Below, piece after piece: positions 43,779 to 53,067 of a stretch of 60,121 nucleotides of DNA. Each line of letters opens with the position of its first letter. The stretch's first letter is position 1. Position numbers and translations under genes: made by a program. The stretch lies in assembly GCA_017626435.1 (NCBI GenBank), contig JAGAIR010000011.1, forward strand, positions 1 to 60,121. The letters run 5' to 3'. The notes below the pieces were generated by a model that saw nothing but the letters and a program-made list of their open reading frames with translations, ran no database searches and was not told the origin of the DNA. The DNA comes from Lachnospiraceae bacterium (GTDB taxonomy: Bacteria > Bacillota_A > Clostridia > Lachnospirales > Lachnospiraceae).

Positions 43779-44150
43779 ATGAGAAAGAAAGCTTTAATTC
43801 TTGGTACAGTTATGGCATTATCTGCCATGACATTTGTAGGCTGTGGCACAAATGATAACAATAATTCGGAAACAAACCAGGAGACTACTGCACCAGAAGT
43901 TACAGATGATGCAAATGTTGATGAAATGCCAACAGTAAGTCCTAATGAAAATGGGAACGATGATGGTGGTGTGATCGATGATCTGGAAGACGGTGCAGAG
44001 GATGCAGTGGACGGTGTTGGAGATGCAGTAGATGACGCAGTAAATGATTTAGATGGAAATGCGGATAACAACAATGACAACAACACCAATAACAATACAA
44101 CCAATAAAAACGGAAACAAGAATGGAAAGAAAAATACTCCAAATCCATAA
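43779..44150 (+). CDS. Small low-complexity lipoprotein
   Basis: 123 residues from ATG 43779 (TGGAGG upstream). Lipoprotein signal peptide: MRKKALILGTVMALSAMTFVGC, lipobox FVGC with Cys at about 22. The mature chain is very acidic and then Asn-rich: an alternating D/A/V segment (DLEDGAEDAVDGVGDAVDDA), then runs of N, T and K ending in GKKNTPNP. It is probably a disordered surface spacer. No enzymatic domain is present. It stands alone, with a strong double hairpin downstream. Confidence 0.75.
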   Translation: MRKKALILGTVMALSAMTFVGCGTNDNNNSETNQETTAPEVTDDANVDEMPTVSPNENGNDDGGVIDDLEDGAEDAVDGVGDAVDDAVNDLDGNADNNNDNNTNNNTTNKNGNKNGKKNTPNP

Positions 44151-44190
44151 AGAAAAAGACGAAGAGTAGTTTGAGAAAAAACGGGATGAA

Positions 44191-44257
44191 AAAAGAGTTG
44201 CTTTTTAACACTGTCCAGTATTTGAGATTGGACAGCAGTTCAGGCAACTCTTTTTTG
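44191..44257 (+). terminator. Two-stem terminator structure after the lipoprotein gene
   Basis: Outer arms AAAAGAGTTGC (44191-44201) and GCAACTCTTTT (44244-44254) enclose an inner hairpin CTGTCCA (44211-44217) with TGGACAG (44229-44235). The 3' arm runs into TTTTTT. It also faces the convergent HAD-GNAT gene. Confidence 0.75.
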
Positions 44258-44303
44258 TTTCAAATCATGAGTTTCGCTGATTTTCTGCTACAAAATGGAG
44301 TGA

Positions 44304-45296
44304 TTAAATTTCCTTTACATAAAGAATACTGTCATGATTTTGATACACCAGCTCTTTTTCGGGGCTCATACCCAGTTTCTGGGCGGTGTGGATTGAGCGG
44401 ATGTTGTTTTTGTCTATGACAGCTACCACACGTTCTATACCAAGTTCCTCTCTTGCATAGAGAAGAACAGCCTTGCAGCATTCCAGTGCATATCCGTATC
44501 CCCAGTGCTGACTGTCTAACAGATAAGAAAGCATGATTTCTTCCCTGTCATCAATCACCTGGTTTTCAATACCACAGCGACCGATTAGTTTATGGGAAGT
44601 TTTGCTGAAGACTCCCCAGAGTCCGTATCCATAGAAGGAATATACATTTTTGATGTAGGCACGGAGTTTGTTCTTTTCTGCCTCTTTATAGTCATCAATA
44701 TTATCGATATATTTCCGGATTTGAGGATCCTGGTAAATCTGGTACATATCCTCAATGTCATTCTCTGCCAGTTCACGGATTAAAAGTCGTCTTGTATTGG
44801 CAATAATAACCGGTTCTCCCTGACTGCGGCGGAGAATATTTTCAAAAAACATTGTGTCCAGCCCTTCAAAAGAGCCTACCACAACAGCAGCTTTGTCAAG
44901 TGGCTGGTCACCAGAGTGAAGATTGTAGAATCCTACTGATGTAATGCCTGCAGTATAGGCAGCTGCTATACCGTTCTGGGATGCCTCAACAACAAGTGTC
45001 TCCTTGGGGTTGACACCGAGTTTTTCCAGAGCAATGAGAAAGAGATCTGGTGCTGGCAGTGGTTTGGTAAGCTGGGAGCCGGAAACCAGTTTATCAAAAT
45101 ATTTCTGAAGTTCCAGAGATTTTATGATCTTCTCTATCTCCCTGCTGGATGTAAAGGAGGTGGCTGCCAGCCGAATATTGTTTTTGTGTAGATTTTCCAG
45201 AAGCGGTTTGATGCCCGGAACTGGAATATATCCCTCCTGTTCTGGCATTCTGTTAATAAGAACTCCATCCATATTAAAAATAATTGCTTTCAGCAT
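44304..45296 (-). CDS. HAD hydrolase-like domain (nucleophile Asp replaced by Asn) fused to a GNAT acetyltransferase
   Basis: 330 residues from ATG 45296 (GGGAGG, 7-bp spacing). Residues 1-175 are a HAD fold of the beta-phosphoglucomutase type: motif I reads IIFNMDGVL, so the phosphoryl-accepting Asp (normally FDMDG) is Asn8 (codon AAT). Motif II fits AATSFTSS and motif III lies near KPLPAPD, then VVEASQNGIAAAYTAG. Residues ~180-330 are a GNAT of the RimJ type (RRLLIRELAENDIEDMYQIY; acyl-CoA loop HWGYGYA). The HAD part should be inactive as a phosphatase. Both domain types also occur fused in other clostridia; the target of acetylation is unknown. Confidence 0.85.
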   Translation of the reverse strand: MLKAIIFNMDGVLINRMPEQEGYIPVPGIKPLLENLHKNNIRLAATSFTSSREIEKIIKSLELQKYFDKLVSGSQLTKPLPAPDLFLIALEKLGVNPKETLVVEASQNGIAAAYTAGITSVGFYNLHSGDQPLDKAAVVVGSFEGLDTMFFENILRRSQGEPVIIANTRRLLIRELAENDIEDMYQIYQDPQIRKYIDNIDDYKEAEKNKLRAYIKNVYSFYGYGLWGVFSKTSHKLIGRCGIENQVIDDREEIMLSYLLDSQHWGYGYALECCKAVLLYAREELGIERVVAVIDKNNIRSIHTAQKLGMSPEKELVYQNHDSILYVKEI

Positions 45297-45459
45297 AGGC
45301 ATTCCTCCCTTCAATTAAAATAAGTATAACAGATTCCTGGGAAATTGTCTTATTTTTTCAGCAAAAAGGATATGTTTTTGTTCTGCTTTCTGTTATAATT
45401 ATCCATATATAACAAAGACAAAGGATGCAGATTGGATTGCTTTTGGATTGGAGGATAAG

Positions 45460-46704
45460 ATGGCACAGATTAAGCCTTTTTTTGCAGTAAGACCGACGAA
45501 GGAGTTAGCACACAGGGTAGCCGCTCTGCCGTATGATGTATACAACCGGCAGGAGGCAAAGGAGGAGGTTTTGCGGGAGCCGGTTTCCTTTTTGAAGATC
45601 GACCGGGCAGAAACCCAGTTTCCTGACAATGTAGATACCTATGATGACCGGGTCTATGCAAAGGCAAAAGAACTGTTTGTACAGATGGAAGAAGAAGGAA
45701 TTTATATTTCCGATGAGGATTCCAGCTATTACGTATATCAGCTCACTATGAATGGCAGAAAACAGACAGGTATTGTTGCCTGCGCCAGTGTAGATGATTA
45801 TTTAAACAATGTTATTAAGAAGCATGAAAATACCAGAGAGGAAAAGGAACAGGACCGCATTCGTCATGTAGATACACTGGGAGCACAGACCGGACCTATT
45901 TTTTTGGCATACCGTTCCCAGCAGGTGATCAATGAGGTGGTTGAAGCAGTGACAGAGAAAGAAAAGCCATTATATGACTTTACTGCAGTGGATGGAATCG
46001 GACATACGGTGTGGAAGATTTCGGATGCCGGAAAAGTTGATTTGATCAGACAGGCATTTGATGGAATTGATGATATTTATATTGCAGATGGTCATCACCG
46101 TGCTGCATCGGCTGTAAAGGTAGGACTGAAACGAAGGGCAGAGCATCCGGATTATGATGGTTCTGAGGAGTTTAACTATTTCCTTTCTGTGCTGTTTCCG
46201 GATGACCAGTTGATGATCATGGATTACAACCGTTGTGTCAGGGATTTGAATGGATTGACTACAGAGGAGTTTTTACAGAAAACTGGTGAGATTTTTAGAG
46301 TAGAGTCTCTGGGAGCAAATGCGGAGGCACCAAGAAAAAAGGGTGAGTTTACCATGTATCTGGAAGGACAGTGGTATAAACTGGCAGCATCACAGGAGAT
46401 GCTTTCTATCAATGACGCAGTAAAATCTCTGGATGTTTCCCTTTTGCAGGATTATTTGTTAAAACCGGTTCTAGGGATAGAAGATCCAAGAACAGACAAC
46501 AGGATTGATTTTGTCGGAGGGATCCGGGGATTACAGGATTTGGAGAGAAGAGCGGACAATGATATGAAGGTAGCATTTGCCATGTTTCCGACTTCGATTG
46601 GAGAGTTATTTGCTGTGGCAGATGCAGGATTACTGATGCCGCCAAAGTCTACCTGGTTTGAACCAAAATTGAGAAGCGGTTTGTTTGTCCATAAAATAGG
46701 ATAG
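45460..46704 (+). CDS. DUF1015 family protein
   Basis: 414 residues from ATG 45460 (TTGGAGG upstream). Family segments: MAQIKPFFAVRPTKELAHRVAALPYDVYN at the start, SFLKIDRAE, KHENTREEKEQDRIRHVDTLGAQTGPIF and YIADGHHRAASAVKVG with a ParB-like HHR. The DUF1015 fold is related to ParB/sulfiredoxin-type kinases, and a free-serine kinase role has been proposed for relatives, so a nucleotide-dependent kinase function is possible but not shown here. A TATAAT lies at 45394-45399. Confidence 0.85.
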   Translation: MAQIKPFFAVRPTKELAHRVAALPYDVYNRQEAKEEVLREPVSFLKIDRAETQFPDNVDTYDDRVYAKAKELFVQMEEEGIYISDEDSSYYVYQLTMNGRKQTGIVACASVDDYLNNVIKKHENTREEKEQDRIRHVDTLGAQTGPIFLAYRSQQVINEVVEAVTEKEKPLYDFTAVDGIGHTVWKISDAGKVDLIRQAFDGIDDIYIADGHHRAASAVKVGLKRRAEHPDYDGSEEFNYFLSVLFPDDQLMIMDYNRCVRDLNGLTTEEFLQKTGEIFRVESLGANAEAPRKKGEFTMYLEGQWYKLAASQEMLSINDAVKSLDVSLLQDYLLKPVLGIEDPRTDNRIDFVGGIRGLQDLERRADNDMKVAFAMFPTSIGELFAVADAGLLMPPKSTWFEPKLRSGLFVHKIG

Positions 46705-46719
46705 AAAAAGAGGATTGTT

Positions 46720-47388
46720 ATGGAAAGAATGTTTTCGTCAGACAGCAAACCAGTAGTTTATTTGTCAAAGTTTGTTGATATGATTGTTTTAAATGTTATT
46801 TTTCTGGTCTGTTGCATTCCTGTATTTACTGCAGGAGCAGCATGTACAGCAATGTATTATACTTGTGTGAAAGTGATCCGTAAAGATGAGGGGACTGTTT
46901 TCCGGGAGTATTTTCACAGTTTCCGGGAGAATTTTGTCGCAGCTACCGGGATATGGATGGTAATTCTGGCAATCCAGAGCCTGATGGCTGCCAATATCTT
47001 AGCTGCGTTTGTTTATGCAAAAGGAACTTATGGTGCCATTATTGCAGGTTTTAGCATTTCAGCCAGTTTGATCATTCTGGCAATTGGTGTATATGTCTTT
47101 CCTGTTTTGTCAAGATTTATGGTAAAGGGCAGAGATTTATTGCGAATGGCTCTGGTCATGGCAGTGGCAAATGGAAAGTCTACTGTTTTGCTGGTGCTGC
47201 TTGTGTTTCTGTTTGTGGTCCTGCTTGTTCTGGGATGGCCATTTTGGCCTCTGATCCTACTGTTGGCACCGGGAATAGCTGCATTGCTCAGTGCAAAAGT
47301 GTTAGAGCCGGTTTTGGCCCTTTATATTACAGAACAGGAAGCAGACAGACATGGGGATAATATAGAAGGGGGCGGAGAAGATGAATAA
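46720..47388 (+). CDS. YesL-family (DUF624) membrane protein
   Basis: 222 residues with five or six hydrophobic helices; the opening SKPVVYLSKFVDMIVLNVIFLVCCIPVFTAGAACTAMYY is the classic YesL/DUF624 start. Many relatives lie beside carbohydrate transporters or glycoside hydrolases; here it overlaps glgB by 8 bp, which suggests a link to glycan or glycogen metabolism. Function unknown. Confidence 0.88.
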   Translation: MERMFSSDSKPVVYLSKFVDMIVLNVIFLVCCIPVFTAGAACTAMYYTCVKVIRKDEGTVFREYFHSFRENFVAATGIWMVILAIQSLMAANILAAFVYAKGTYGAIIAGFSISASLIILAIGVYVFPVLSRFMVKGRDLLRMALVMAVANGKSTVLLVLLVFLFVVLLVLGWPFWPLILLLAPGIAALLSAKVLEPVLALYITEQEADRHGDNIEGGGEDE

Positions 47389-49666
47389 GAAATTATATGA
47401 TTTAATGAATTGGTCAGAAATTGAGGCGCTGGTCTATTCGGAAGAAGATCATCCGGAAAAGATACTGGGACCCAGAAAGATACGAGGGGGGCATCTTGTA
47501 CATGCCTTTTATCCGGCTGCAAAGCATGTATTTTTGAAGCTCAAGAAAGATGGAAAGATGTATCCGATGGAAGAGGCAGACTCAGAGGGCGTATTTGCGG
47601 TGATTATACCGGAAAAGAAAATGACACCGTATACTTTCGTGGTATCTTACGAGGATGGATCGGAGATTGAACGGGAAGATCCATATCTTTATCTGAATCT
47701 TCTGGGAACAAACGATTTACGAAGATTTGAAAACGGGATACATTATTCGGTATATGATTATTTAGGGGCACATACCATGGTAGTCTCTGGCTGCATGAAT
47801 GAATCGGAACCAGTTTGGGATGCGATTCCATCCCAGGCTGGAAAAGATGATGTTTATGGCACTCATTTTGCAGTGTGGGCGCCAAATGCAGTACGTGTCA
47901 GTGTAGTAGGAGATTTCAATTCATGGGATGGCAGATGCCATCAGATGTGCAGAATGGGGGACACTGGTGTATTTGCCCTGTTTATTCCTGATGTGGGACC
48001 GGGACAGATCTATAAGTATGAGATAAAGCTAAACTACAATACGGTTGTTTTGAAAACAGATCCATATGGTTTTGCCTGTGAACAGAGACCGGCAAATGCC
48101 AGTGTTGTCTGCAATACTTCAGGATATTCCTGGAAGGATGCAAAGTGGGTTGCAAACAGGGAAAAAGAGGATTACAAAAAGAAACCAATATCAGTTTATG
48201 AACTGCATCTTGGTTCCTGGAGAAAGAAAGAGACACCGATTCAGGAACCTTCCTGTGATGAGGAATTTTACAATTACAGGGAATTGGCACCGATGATAGC
48301 GGAGTATGTAAAAAAGATGCATTACACCCACATTGAACTGATGCCGGTGATGGAGCATCCACTAGATGAATCCTGGGGCTATCAGGTGACAGGATATTAC
48401 GCTGTGACTTCCCGTTATGGAAGCCCGGAAGATTTTATGTATTTTGTAGATTATATGCACCAGCACCAGATCGGTGTGATCTTGGACTGGGTACCCGCAC
48501 ATTTTCCGAAGGATGCCAACGGACTTGCACGTTTTGACGGAACCTGTCTTTATGAACATCTGGACCCGAGACAGGGAGAACATCCACACTGGGGGACGCT
48601 GATTTATAATTATGGAAGGCCTCAGGTAGCAAATTTTCTCATTGCAAATGCCTTATTCTGGGTGAAGCGTTACCATGCAGATGGAATCCGTATGGATGCT
48701 GTCGCATCAATGCTGTATCTGGATTATGGCAAACAGGATGGCGAATGGGTTGCCAATATGTATGGAGGAAATGAAAATCTGGAAGCAATCAGCCTTTTGC
48801 AGCATTTAAGCAAGGTGTTTCACAAAGAGTGTCCTGGTGCATGGCTGATTGCAGAGGAATCTACAGCATGGCCGAAGGTTACAGGGGATATCAATGAAGA
48901 TGGTCTGGGCTTTGATCTGAAATGGAATATGGGCTGGATGAATGATTTTGTGTCATATATGCAGACGGACCCATTATTCAGAAAAGGGCGTCATGGCATG
49001 CTGACCTTTAGCATGATATATGCATACAGCGAGAAGTTTATTTTGGTATTGTCCCATGATGAAGTAGTGCATATGAAGGGTTCCATGCTGATGAAGATGC
49101 CGGGCGATATGGAGCAGAAATTTGCAAACCTGCGTATTGCCTATGGTTTTATGATGGCGCATCCGGGTAAAAAGCTTCTGTTTATGGGGCAGGAGTTTGG
49201 ACAGACAACAGAGTGGAATGAAAAGAAAAGTCTGCCGTGGGAGGAAGCAGATGAGCCGGAGCATGCCAAAATGCAGAATTATGTCAGTAAGCTGAATGCC
49301 TTTTATCAGAAGCATCCGGCATTGTACGATAATGATTATGGGGAAGAGGGCTTTGAATGGCTCAGTAGTATGGATGCAGACCATAGTATTATTACTTTTA
49401 TGCGTTATAATGAGGATTGTTCCGAGAAACTTCTGGTGGTATGCAATTTTACTCCGGTTTTGTATGAAAACTTTAAGGTTGGTGTCCCTCTTCCTGGAAA
49501 ATATAAGGAAATCTTCAACAGTGATGCGGAGGAATTTGGTGGTTCTGGACATGTAAACCGCCGTCTGAAAAATTCCAAACCGGTTTCCTGGGATGGAAAG
49601 GAAGAGTCTATTTCAGTAGAAGTACCTCCTCTTGGCATCAGTATTTATCAATATAGTGAAAAATAA
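47381..49666 (+). CDS. glgB: 1,4-alpha-glucan branching enzyme
   Basis: 761 residues forming alpha-1,6 branches in glycogen. Two N-terminal CBM48-like beta domains (about 1-120 and 130-260; HFAVWAPNAVRVSVVGDFNSWDG) precede the GH13 barrel: DWVPAHFPKD, nucleophile Asp in DGIRMDAVASMLYLDY, acid Glu in WLIAEEST, and the third Asp in VLSHDEVVHMKGSM. The two-CBM layout and length match full-length GlgB. No glgA, glgC or glgP is in the window, so it is unlinked from the rest of glycogen synthesis. It overlaps yesL by 8 bp. Confidence 0.95.
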   Translation: MNKKLYDLMNWSEIEALVYSEEDHPEKILGPRKIRGGHLVHAFYPAAKHVFLKLKKDGKMYPMEEADSEGVFAVIIPEKKMTPYTFVVSYEDGSEIEREDPYLYLNLLGTNDLRRFENGIHYSVYDYLGAHTMVVSGCMNESEPVWDAIPSQAGKDDVYGTHFAVWAPNAVRVSVVGDFNSWDGRCHQMCRMGDTGVFALFIPDVGPGQIYKYEIKLNYNTVVLKTDPYGFACEQRPANASVVCNTSGYSWKDAKWVANREKEDYKKKPISVYELHLGSWRKKETPIQEPSCDEEFYNYRELAPMIAEYVKKMHYTHIELMPVMEHPLDESWGYQVTGYYAVTSRYGSPEDFMYFVDYMHQHQIGVILDWVPAHFPKDANGLARFDGTCLYEHLDPRQGEHPHWGTLIYNYGRPQVANFLIANALFWVKRYHADGIRMDAVASMLYLDYGKQDGEWVANMYGGNENLEAISLLQHLSKVFHKECPGAWLIAEESTAWPKVTGDINEDGLGFDLKWNMGWMNDFVSYMQTDPLFRKGRHGMLTFSMIYAYSEKFILVLSHDEVVHMKGSMLMKMPGDMEQKFANLRIAYGFMMAHPGKKLLFMGQEFGQTTEWNEKKSLPWEEADEPEHAKMQNYVSKLNAFYQKHPALYDNDYGEEGFEWLSSMDADHSIITFMRYNEDCSEKLLVVCNFTPVLYENFKVGVPLPGKYKEIFNSDAEEFGGSGHVNRRLKNSKPVSWDGKEESISVEVPPLGISIYQYSEK

Positions 49667-49681
49667 AGGATGGGGAAAAGT

Positions 49682-50584
49682 ATGTTATTCAATCCAATGT
49701 GTTCTTTGATTATGGCATCTTTATCCATTGCTTCGCCAGGAGCTATTGATGTACAGGATGTAGTGGAACAGATGCAATCTGATGCCACAACGGAAGAGAA
49801 GACCAGTTTTTTAATTGAATATCTTCTGGCTCAGAGAGAGCCATTGATGAATTTTGGAAAAACACTGCTGGCAGCTTTTATTTTATTCCTGATCGGCAGA
49901 AAGCTGATCAAGGCAGTGTTAAAGCTGTTAAACCGCTGGATGGAAAAGGGCAGTGTGGAAATCAGTGTTCATAAGTTCATCCTTTCTTTGTGTAAGATAT
50001 TACTGAACATCCTGCTTCTGTTTGTTGTAGCCGGGGTGCTGGGTATTGGAACCAGTTCTATTGTAGCGATAATAGGTTCTGCCGGTATAGCTATTGGTCT
50101 GGCATTACAGGGCAGTCTGTCCAACTTTGCCGGTGGTATTTTGATCCTGTTACTAAAGCCTTTCCGGGTAGGGGATTATATTGTTGCATCTGGCGTAGAA
50201 GGTACGGTAAAAAGCATTGATATTTTTTATACGTATATTGTGAGTACAGATAATAAAGTGATCGTTGTACCAAATGGTACGCTGTCTAATGGAAATATAA
50301 CCAATAATTCACAGGAGGAATACCGGCTGCTGGTTATTGACTTTATGGTGGGATATGATACACAGATACAGCAGGTGAAGGATATTCTGATGGAGCAGAT
50401 GCAGAAAGAGACTTTAATCTGTCAGGATCAGTTTATGGGAGTGAATATTGATAAGCTGAATCCGGGGCGCATCAAGATGCAGGCAAAGGCATGGGTTGCT
50501 ACAGAAAATTACTGGGATGAGAGATACCGTCTCATGGAAATCATCAAGGAAAGTTTACAGGAACAGGGGATTTCCATTATGTAA
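49682..50584 (+). CDS. Small-conductance mechanosensitive channel (MscS family)
   Basis: About 300 residues. The ATG at 49682 fits GGATGGGGAAAAG; an ATG at 49670 is also possible. Three hydrophobic helices include the pore-lining TM3 (IVAIIGSAGIAIGLALQGSLSNFAGGILIL), followed by the canonical RVGDYIVASGVEGTVKSIDIFYT beta domain. It releases solutes on hypo-osmotic shock. The first ~60 residues include a non-membrane stretch (VEQMQSDATTEEKTSF). It directly follows glgB. Confidence 0.93.
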   Translation: MLFNPMCSLIMASLSIASPGAIDVQDVVEQMQSDATTEEKTSFLIEYLLAQREPLMNFGKTLLAAFILFLIGRKLIKAVLKLLNRWMEKGSVEISVHKFILSLCKILLNILLLFVVAGVLGIGTSSIVAIIGSAGIAIGLALQGSLSNFAGGILILLLKPFRVGDYIVASGVEGTVKSIDIFYTYIVSTDNKVIVVPNGTLSNGNITNNSQEEYRLLVIDFMVGYDTQIQQVKDILMEQMQKETLICQDQFMGVNIDKLNPGRIKMQAKAWVATENYWDERYRLMEIIKESLQEQGISIM

Positions 50585-50711
50585 TATCCTGGTAATATTT
50601 AGGTAAAATGTAGTGTTTTATTCGCATTTGGGTTGTCCTGAGATTTAAAATAAATTATAATAATTTAGACGGAAAAAGTTAAAGACAAAAAGTAGATTGG
50701 TGTGATTACAA

Positions 50712-51653
50712 GTGGTAACAATATATCGAACAGATGATAGAAAAATTCATGAAGAAGACACCCTGACAGAGGGTGTATGGATAAATATGATAAATCCCAC
50801 GGTATCCGAGGGAGAGGAATATGCCCGGAAACTGGATATTGATGTCCATGACCTGCTGGCGGCATTGGATGAGGAAGAAAGCTCCCGTATTGAACTGGAG
50901 GATGGCTACACTCTGATTCTGGTGGATATCCCTGCTACGGAGATACGTCATGAAAAGGAAGCGTATACGACAATACCACTGGGCATTATTTTGACACAGA
51001 GCAAGATTGTTACAGTGTGTACAGAGGATACGCCGGTATTACAGGCATTTATCAATGGAAGGGTAAAAGAGTTTAGTACCAAAAAAAGACTGCGGTTTGT
51101 ATATCAGATTTTGTTCCGTATCTCTACTCTGTATCAGAGTGCACTTCGCATTATTGACAAAAAACGGACAGAAATCGAAGAACGGATTGATGGCGATACA
51201 GAGGATATCGATCTGATTGATCTTCATGCATTAGAGTCAACGCTGGTATACTTTGCCACTTCTCTTCGTGCTAATGGGGCAGTGCTGGACCGTCTGACCA
51301 GATATAAACGTCTGGAGCAGTATCCGGATGACAAAGACCTGCTGGGTGATGTCATTGTGGAGAACCAGCAGGCCATAGAAATGACGATGATTTACCGTGA
51401 TATCATCAATGGTACCAGAGAGCTTTTATCATCGGTTATTGATAACCGGCTCAATAACGTCATGAAATACCTCACATCAATTACCCTTGTGATGGCTATT
51501 CCTACGATTATATCCGGTTTTTTTGGGATGAATGTGGATAGCAGATGGGTACCGCTGGCACATACACCCCATGGTTTTCTGGCGATTTCTGGCATAACAG
51601 TAGCCATCTGTGGGATTATCTTTGTGGTATTAAAGAAGAAGAGGATATTGTAA
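50712..51653 (+). CDS. corA: CorA-family magnesium transporter
   Basis: 313 residues starting at GTG. The N-terminal cytosolic funnel and long helix (about 1-250) lead into two C-terminal transmembrane helices with the diagnostic GMN motif in SGFFGMNVDSRWVPLA. It ends with a basic KKKRIL. It moves Mg2+ (or Co2+/Ni2+) as a pentamer. The 127-bp gap upstream is AT-rich with a possible TATAAT near 50657. It is convergent with the amidohydrolase gene. Confidence 0.95.
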   Translation: MVTIYRTDDRKIHEEDTLTEGVWINMINPTVSEGEEYARKLDIDVHDLLAALDEEESSRIELEDGYTLILVDIPATEIRHEKEAYTTIPLGIILTQSKIVTVCTEDTPVLQAFINGRVKEFSTKKRLRFVYQILFRISTLYQSALRIIDKKRTEIEERIDGDTEDIDLIDLHALESTLVYFATSLRANGAVLDRLTRYKRLEQYPDDKDLLGDVIVENQQAIEMTMIYRDIINGTRELLSSVIDNRLNNVMKYLTSITLVMAIPTIISGFFGMNVDSRWVPLAHTPHGFLAISGITVAICGIIFVVLKKKRIL

Positions 51654-51662
51654 CAAAAGGTT

Positions 51663-52973
51663 TTATGATTCCCTTTTCATTCTTTGGATGCTTTCATTTG
51701 CCCTGGCATAGATTTCTTCTGCATCAGCTCCTACAAAGAATTCACCATTTTCATAAAGAACTTTTCCATTGACCATAGTCATTTTTATGTTTTGCTTGCT
51801 TCCACTGTAGACGATATTTTTAGTGATTTCATTGAGTGGCTGCATGTTTGGCTGGTGTAGATCGATCATGATCAAGTCAGCTTTTTTGCCAGGTGCCAGA
51901 ATGTCGCAATCGTTCAGTCCCATTGCACCGGCACCGCCAACAGTTGCCATTTTCAACACTTCATTGGCATCCAGGGCAGAGGCATCTGGGATAGAGACCT
52001 TTTGCAGTGCGGTCGTCAGAAACATTTCACGGAACATATCCAGACAATTATTGCTGGCAGGACCATCGGTTCCGATGGCAAGTCTTATGTTTTTGTCCAG
52101 CATTTTGCAGATTGGTGCGATTCCGCTGGCAAGCTTTACATTGGAAGCTGGGTTGGTAACAACCCAGATATTTTTTTCTTTGCAGATATCTAAATCTTCT
52201 TCCGACATATGGACGCAGTGGAAACCGCCACCGCCATACTCAAACATGCCGAGGCTGTTCAGGAATGCAGTCGGTGTGGTTCCATATCGTTCGATACAGC
52301 CTTCTACCTCCGCTTTTGTTTCGGAATTATGAGTATAGACCGGTGCTTTATATTTTTCTCCCAAAGCAGCCATACCCTCCAGAATATCACGGCAGGTAGT
52401 ATATTCTGCATGGAATCCCAGTTGGTAAGAAATCAGTTCATCATAGTTATTAAAGTGAAGGTATTCCTGCTCGATTTCATCCACTTTGCCGCCAAAATCA
52501 TTGATGCTGCCACAGAGTACCGTACGAAATCCGGAATCCTTTGAAGCTTTGGCATTGGCATTATTTTTCATATACATATCAAAATTAGCAGTAATGCCAC
52601 TGGTGAGATATTCCATGATAGCCAGACGGGAGCACCAGTAAACGTCATCCTCTGTCAGCTTTGCCTCCATCGGAAAAACCCGGTTGTAAAGCCATTCCTG
52701 CAGGGGAAGGTCATCTGCATAGGACCGTAAAAAGGTCATTGCAGAATGAGTATGTGCGTTTTTAAAGCCCGGAAGTATCAGGTTTCCCCGGGCATCAATT
52801 TCTCTGTCCCAGATTATTTTCTGGCTGTCATCGTCCGGCGCAGAACCAGTAGGACCGATATAGGAAATCTCAGTACCCTGGATCTGGATTTCGCCGGAAA
52901 GAATAGCCGTACTGAGAGGCTGGCTGCCGGCTTCCATTGTCAATATCTTAGCATTATAAATACGTGTATTCAT
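51663..52973 (-). CDS. Amidohydrolase, S-adenosylhomocysteine/5'-methylthioadenosine deaminase type
   Basis: 436 residues from ATG 52973 (AATGAGGAGAC upstream on the reverse strand). Metal-dependent TIM barrel: NAHTHSAMTFLRSYADDLPLQEWL (HxH), YTHNSETKAEVE, FHCVHMSEEDL and AIGTDGPASNN. This motif set is that of MTA/SAH deaminases and related aminohydrolases of the TrzN/AtzB group. It lies just downstream of the purine nucleoside phosphorylase gene (94-bp gap), so both probably salvage adenosine-type nucleosides to inosine-type and then to bases. Exact substrate uncertain. Confidence 0.9.
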   Translation of the reverse strand: MNTRIYNAKILTMEAGSQPLSTAILSGEIQIQGTEISYIGPTGSAPDDDSQKIIWDREIDARGNLILPGFKNAHTHSAMTFLRSYADDLPLQEWLYNRVFPMEAKLTEDDVYWCSRLAIMEYLTSGITANFDMYMKNNANAKASKDSGFRTVLCGSINDFGGKVDEIEQEYLHFNNYDELISYQLGFHAEYTTCRDILEGMAALGEKYKAPVYTHNSETKAEVEGCIERYGTTPTAFLNSLGMFEYGGGGFHCVHMSEEDLDICKEKNIWVVTNPASNVKLASGIAPICKMLDKNIRLAIGTDGPASNNCLDMFREMFLTTALQKVSIPDASALDANEVLKMATVGGAGAMGLNDCDILAPGKKADLIMIDLHQPNMQPLNEITKNIVYSGSKQNIKMTMVNGKVLYENGEFFVGADAEEIYARANESIQRMKRES

Positions 52974-53067
52974 TGTCTCCTCATTTCTGCGCTGCTTTTG
53001 CATCTTTCTCAGGGAGTGGATGCAGCGCAGACACATCCCTGTAATTTTGGTCAAATCATGGGAGCCT

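Noticed and set aside
44304..44419. Small plus-strand ORFs over the HAD-GNAT and asnS genes
   Set aside because: They have no ribosome binding sites and mirror strongly recognisable proteins on the other strand.
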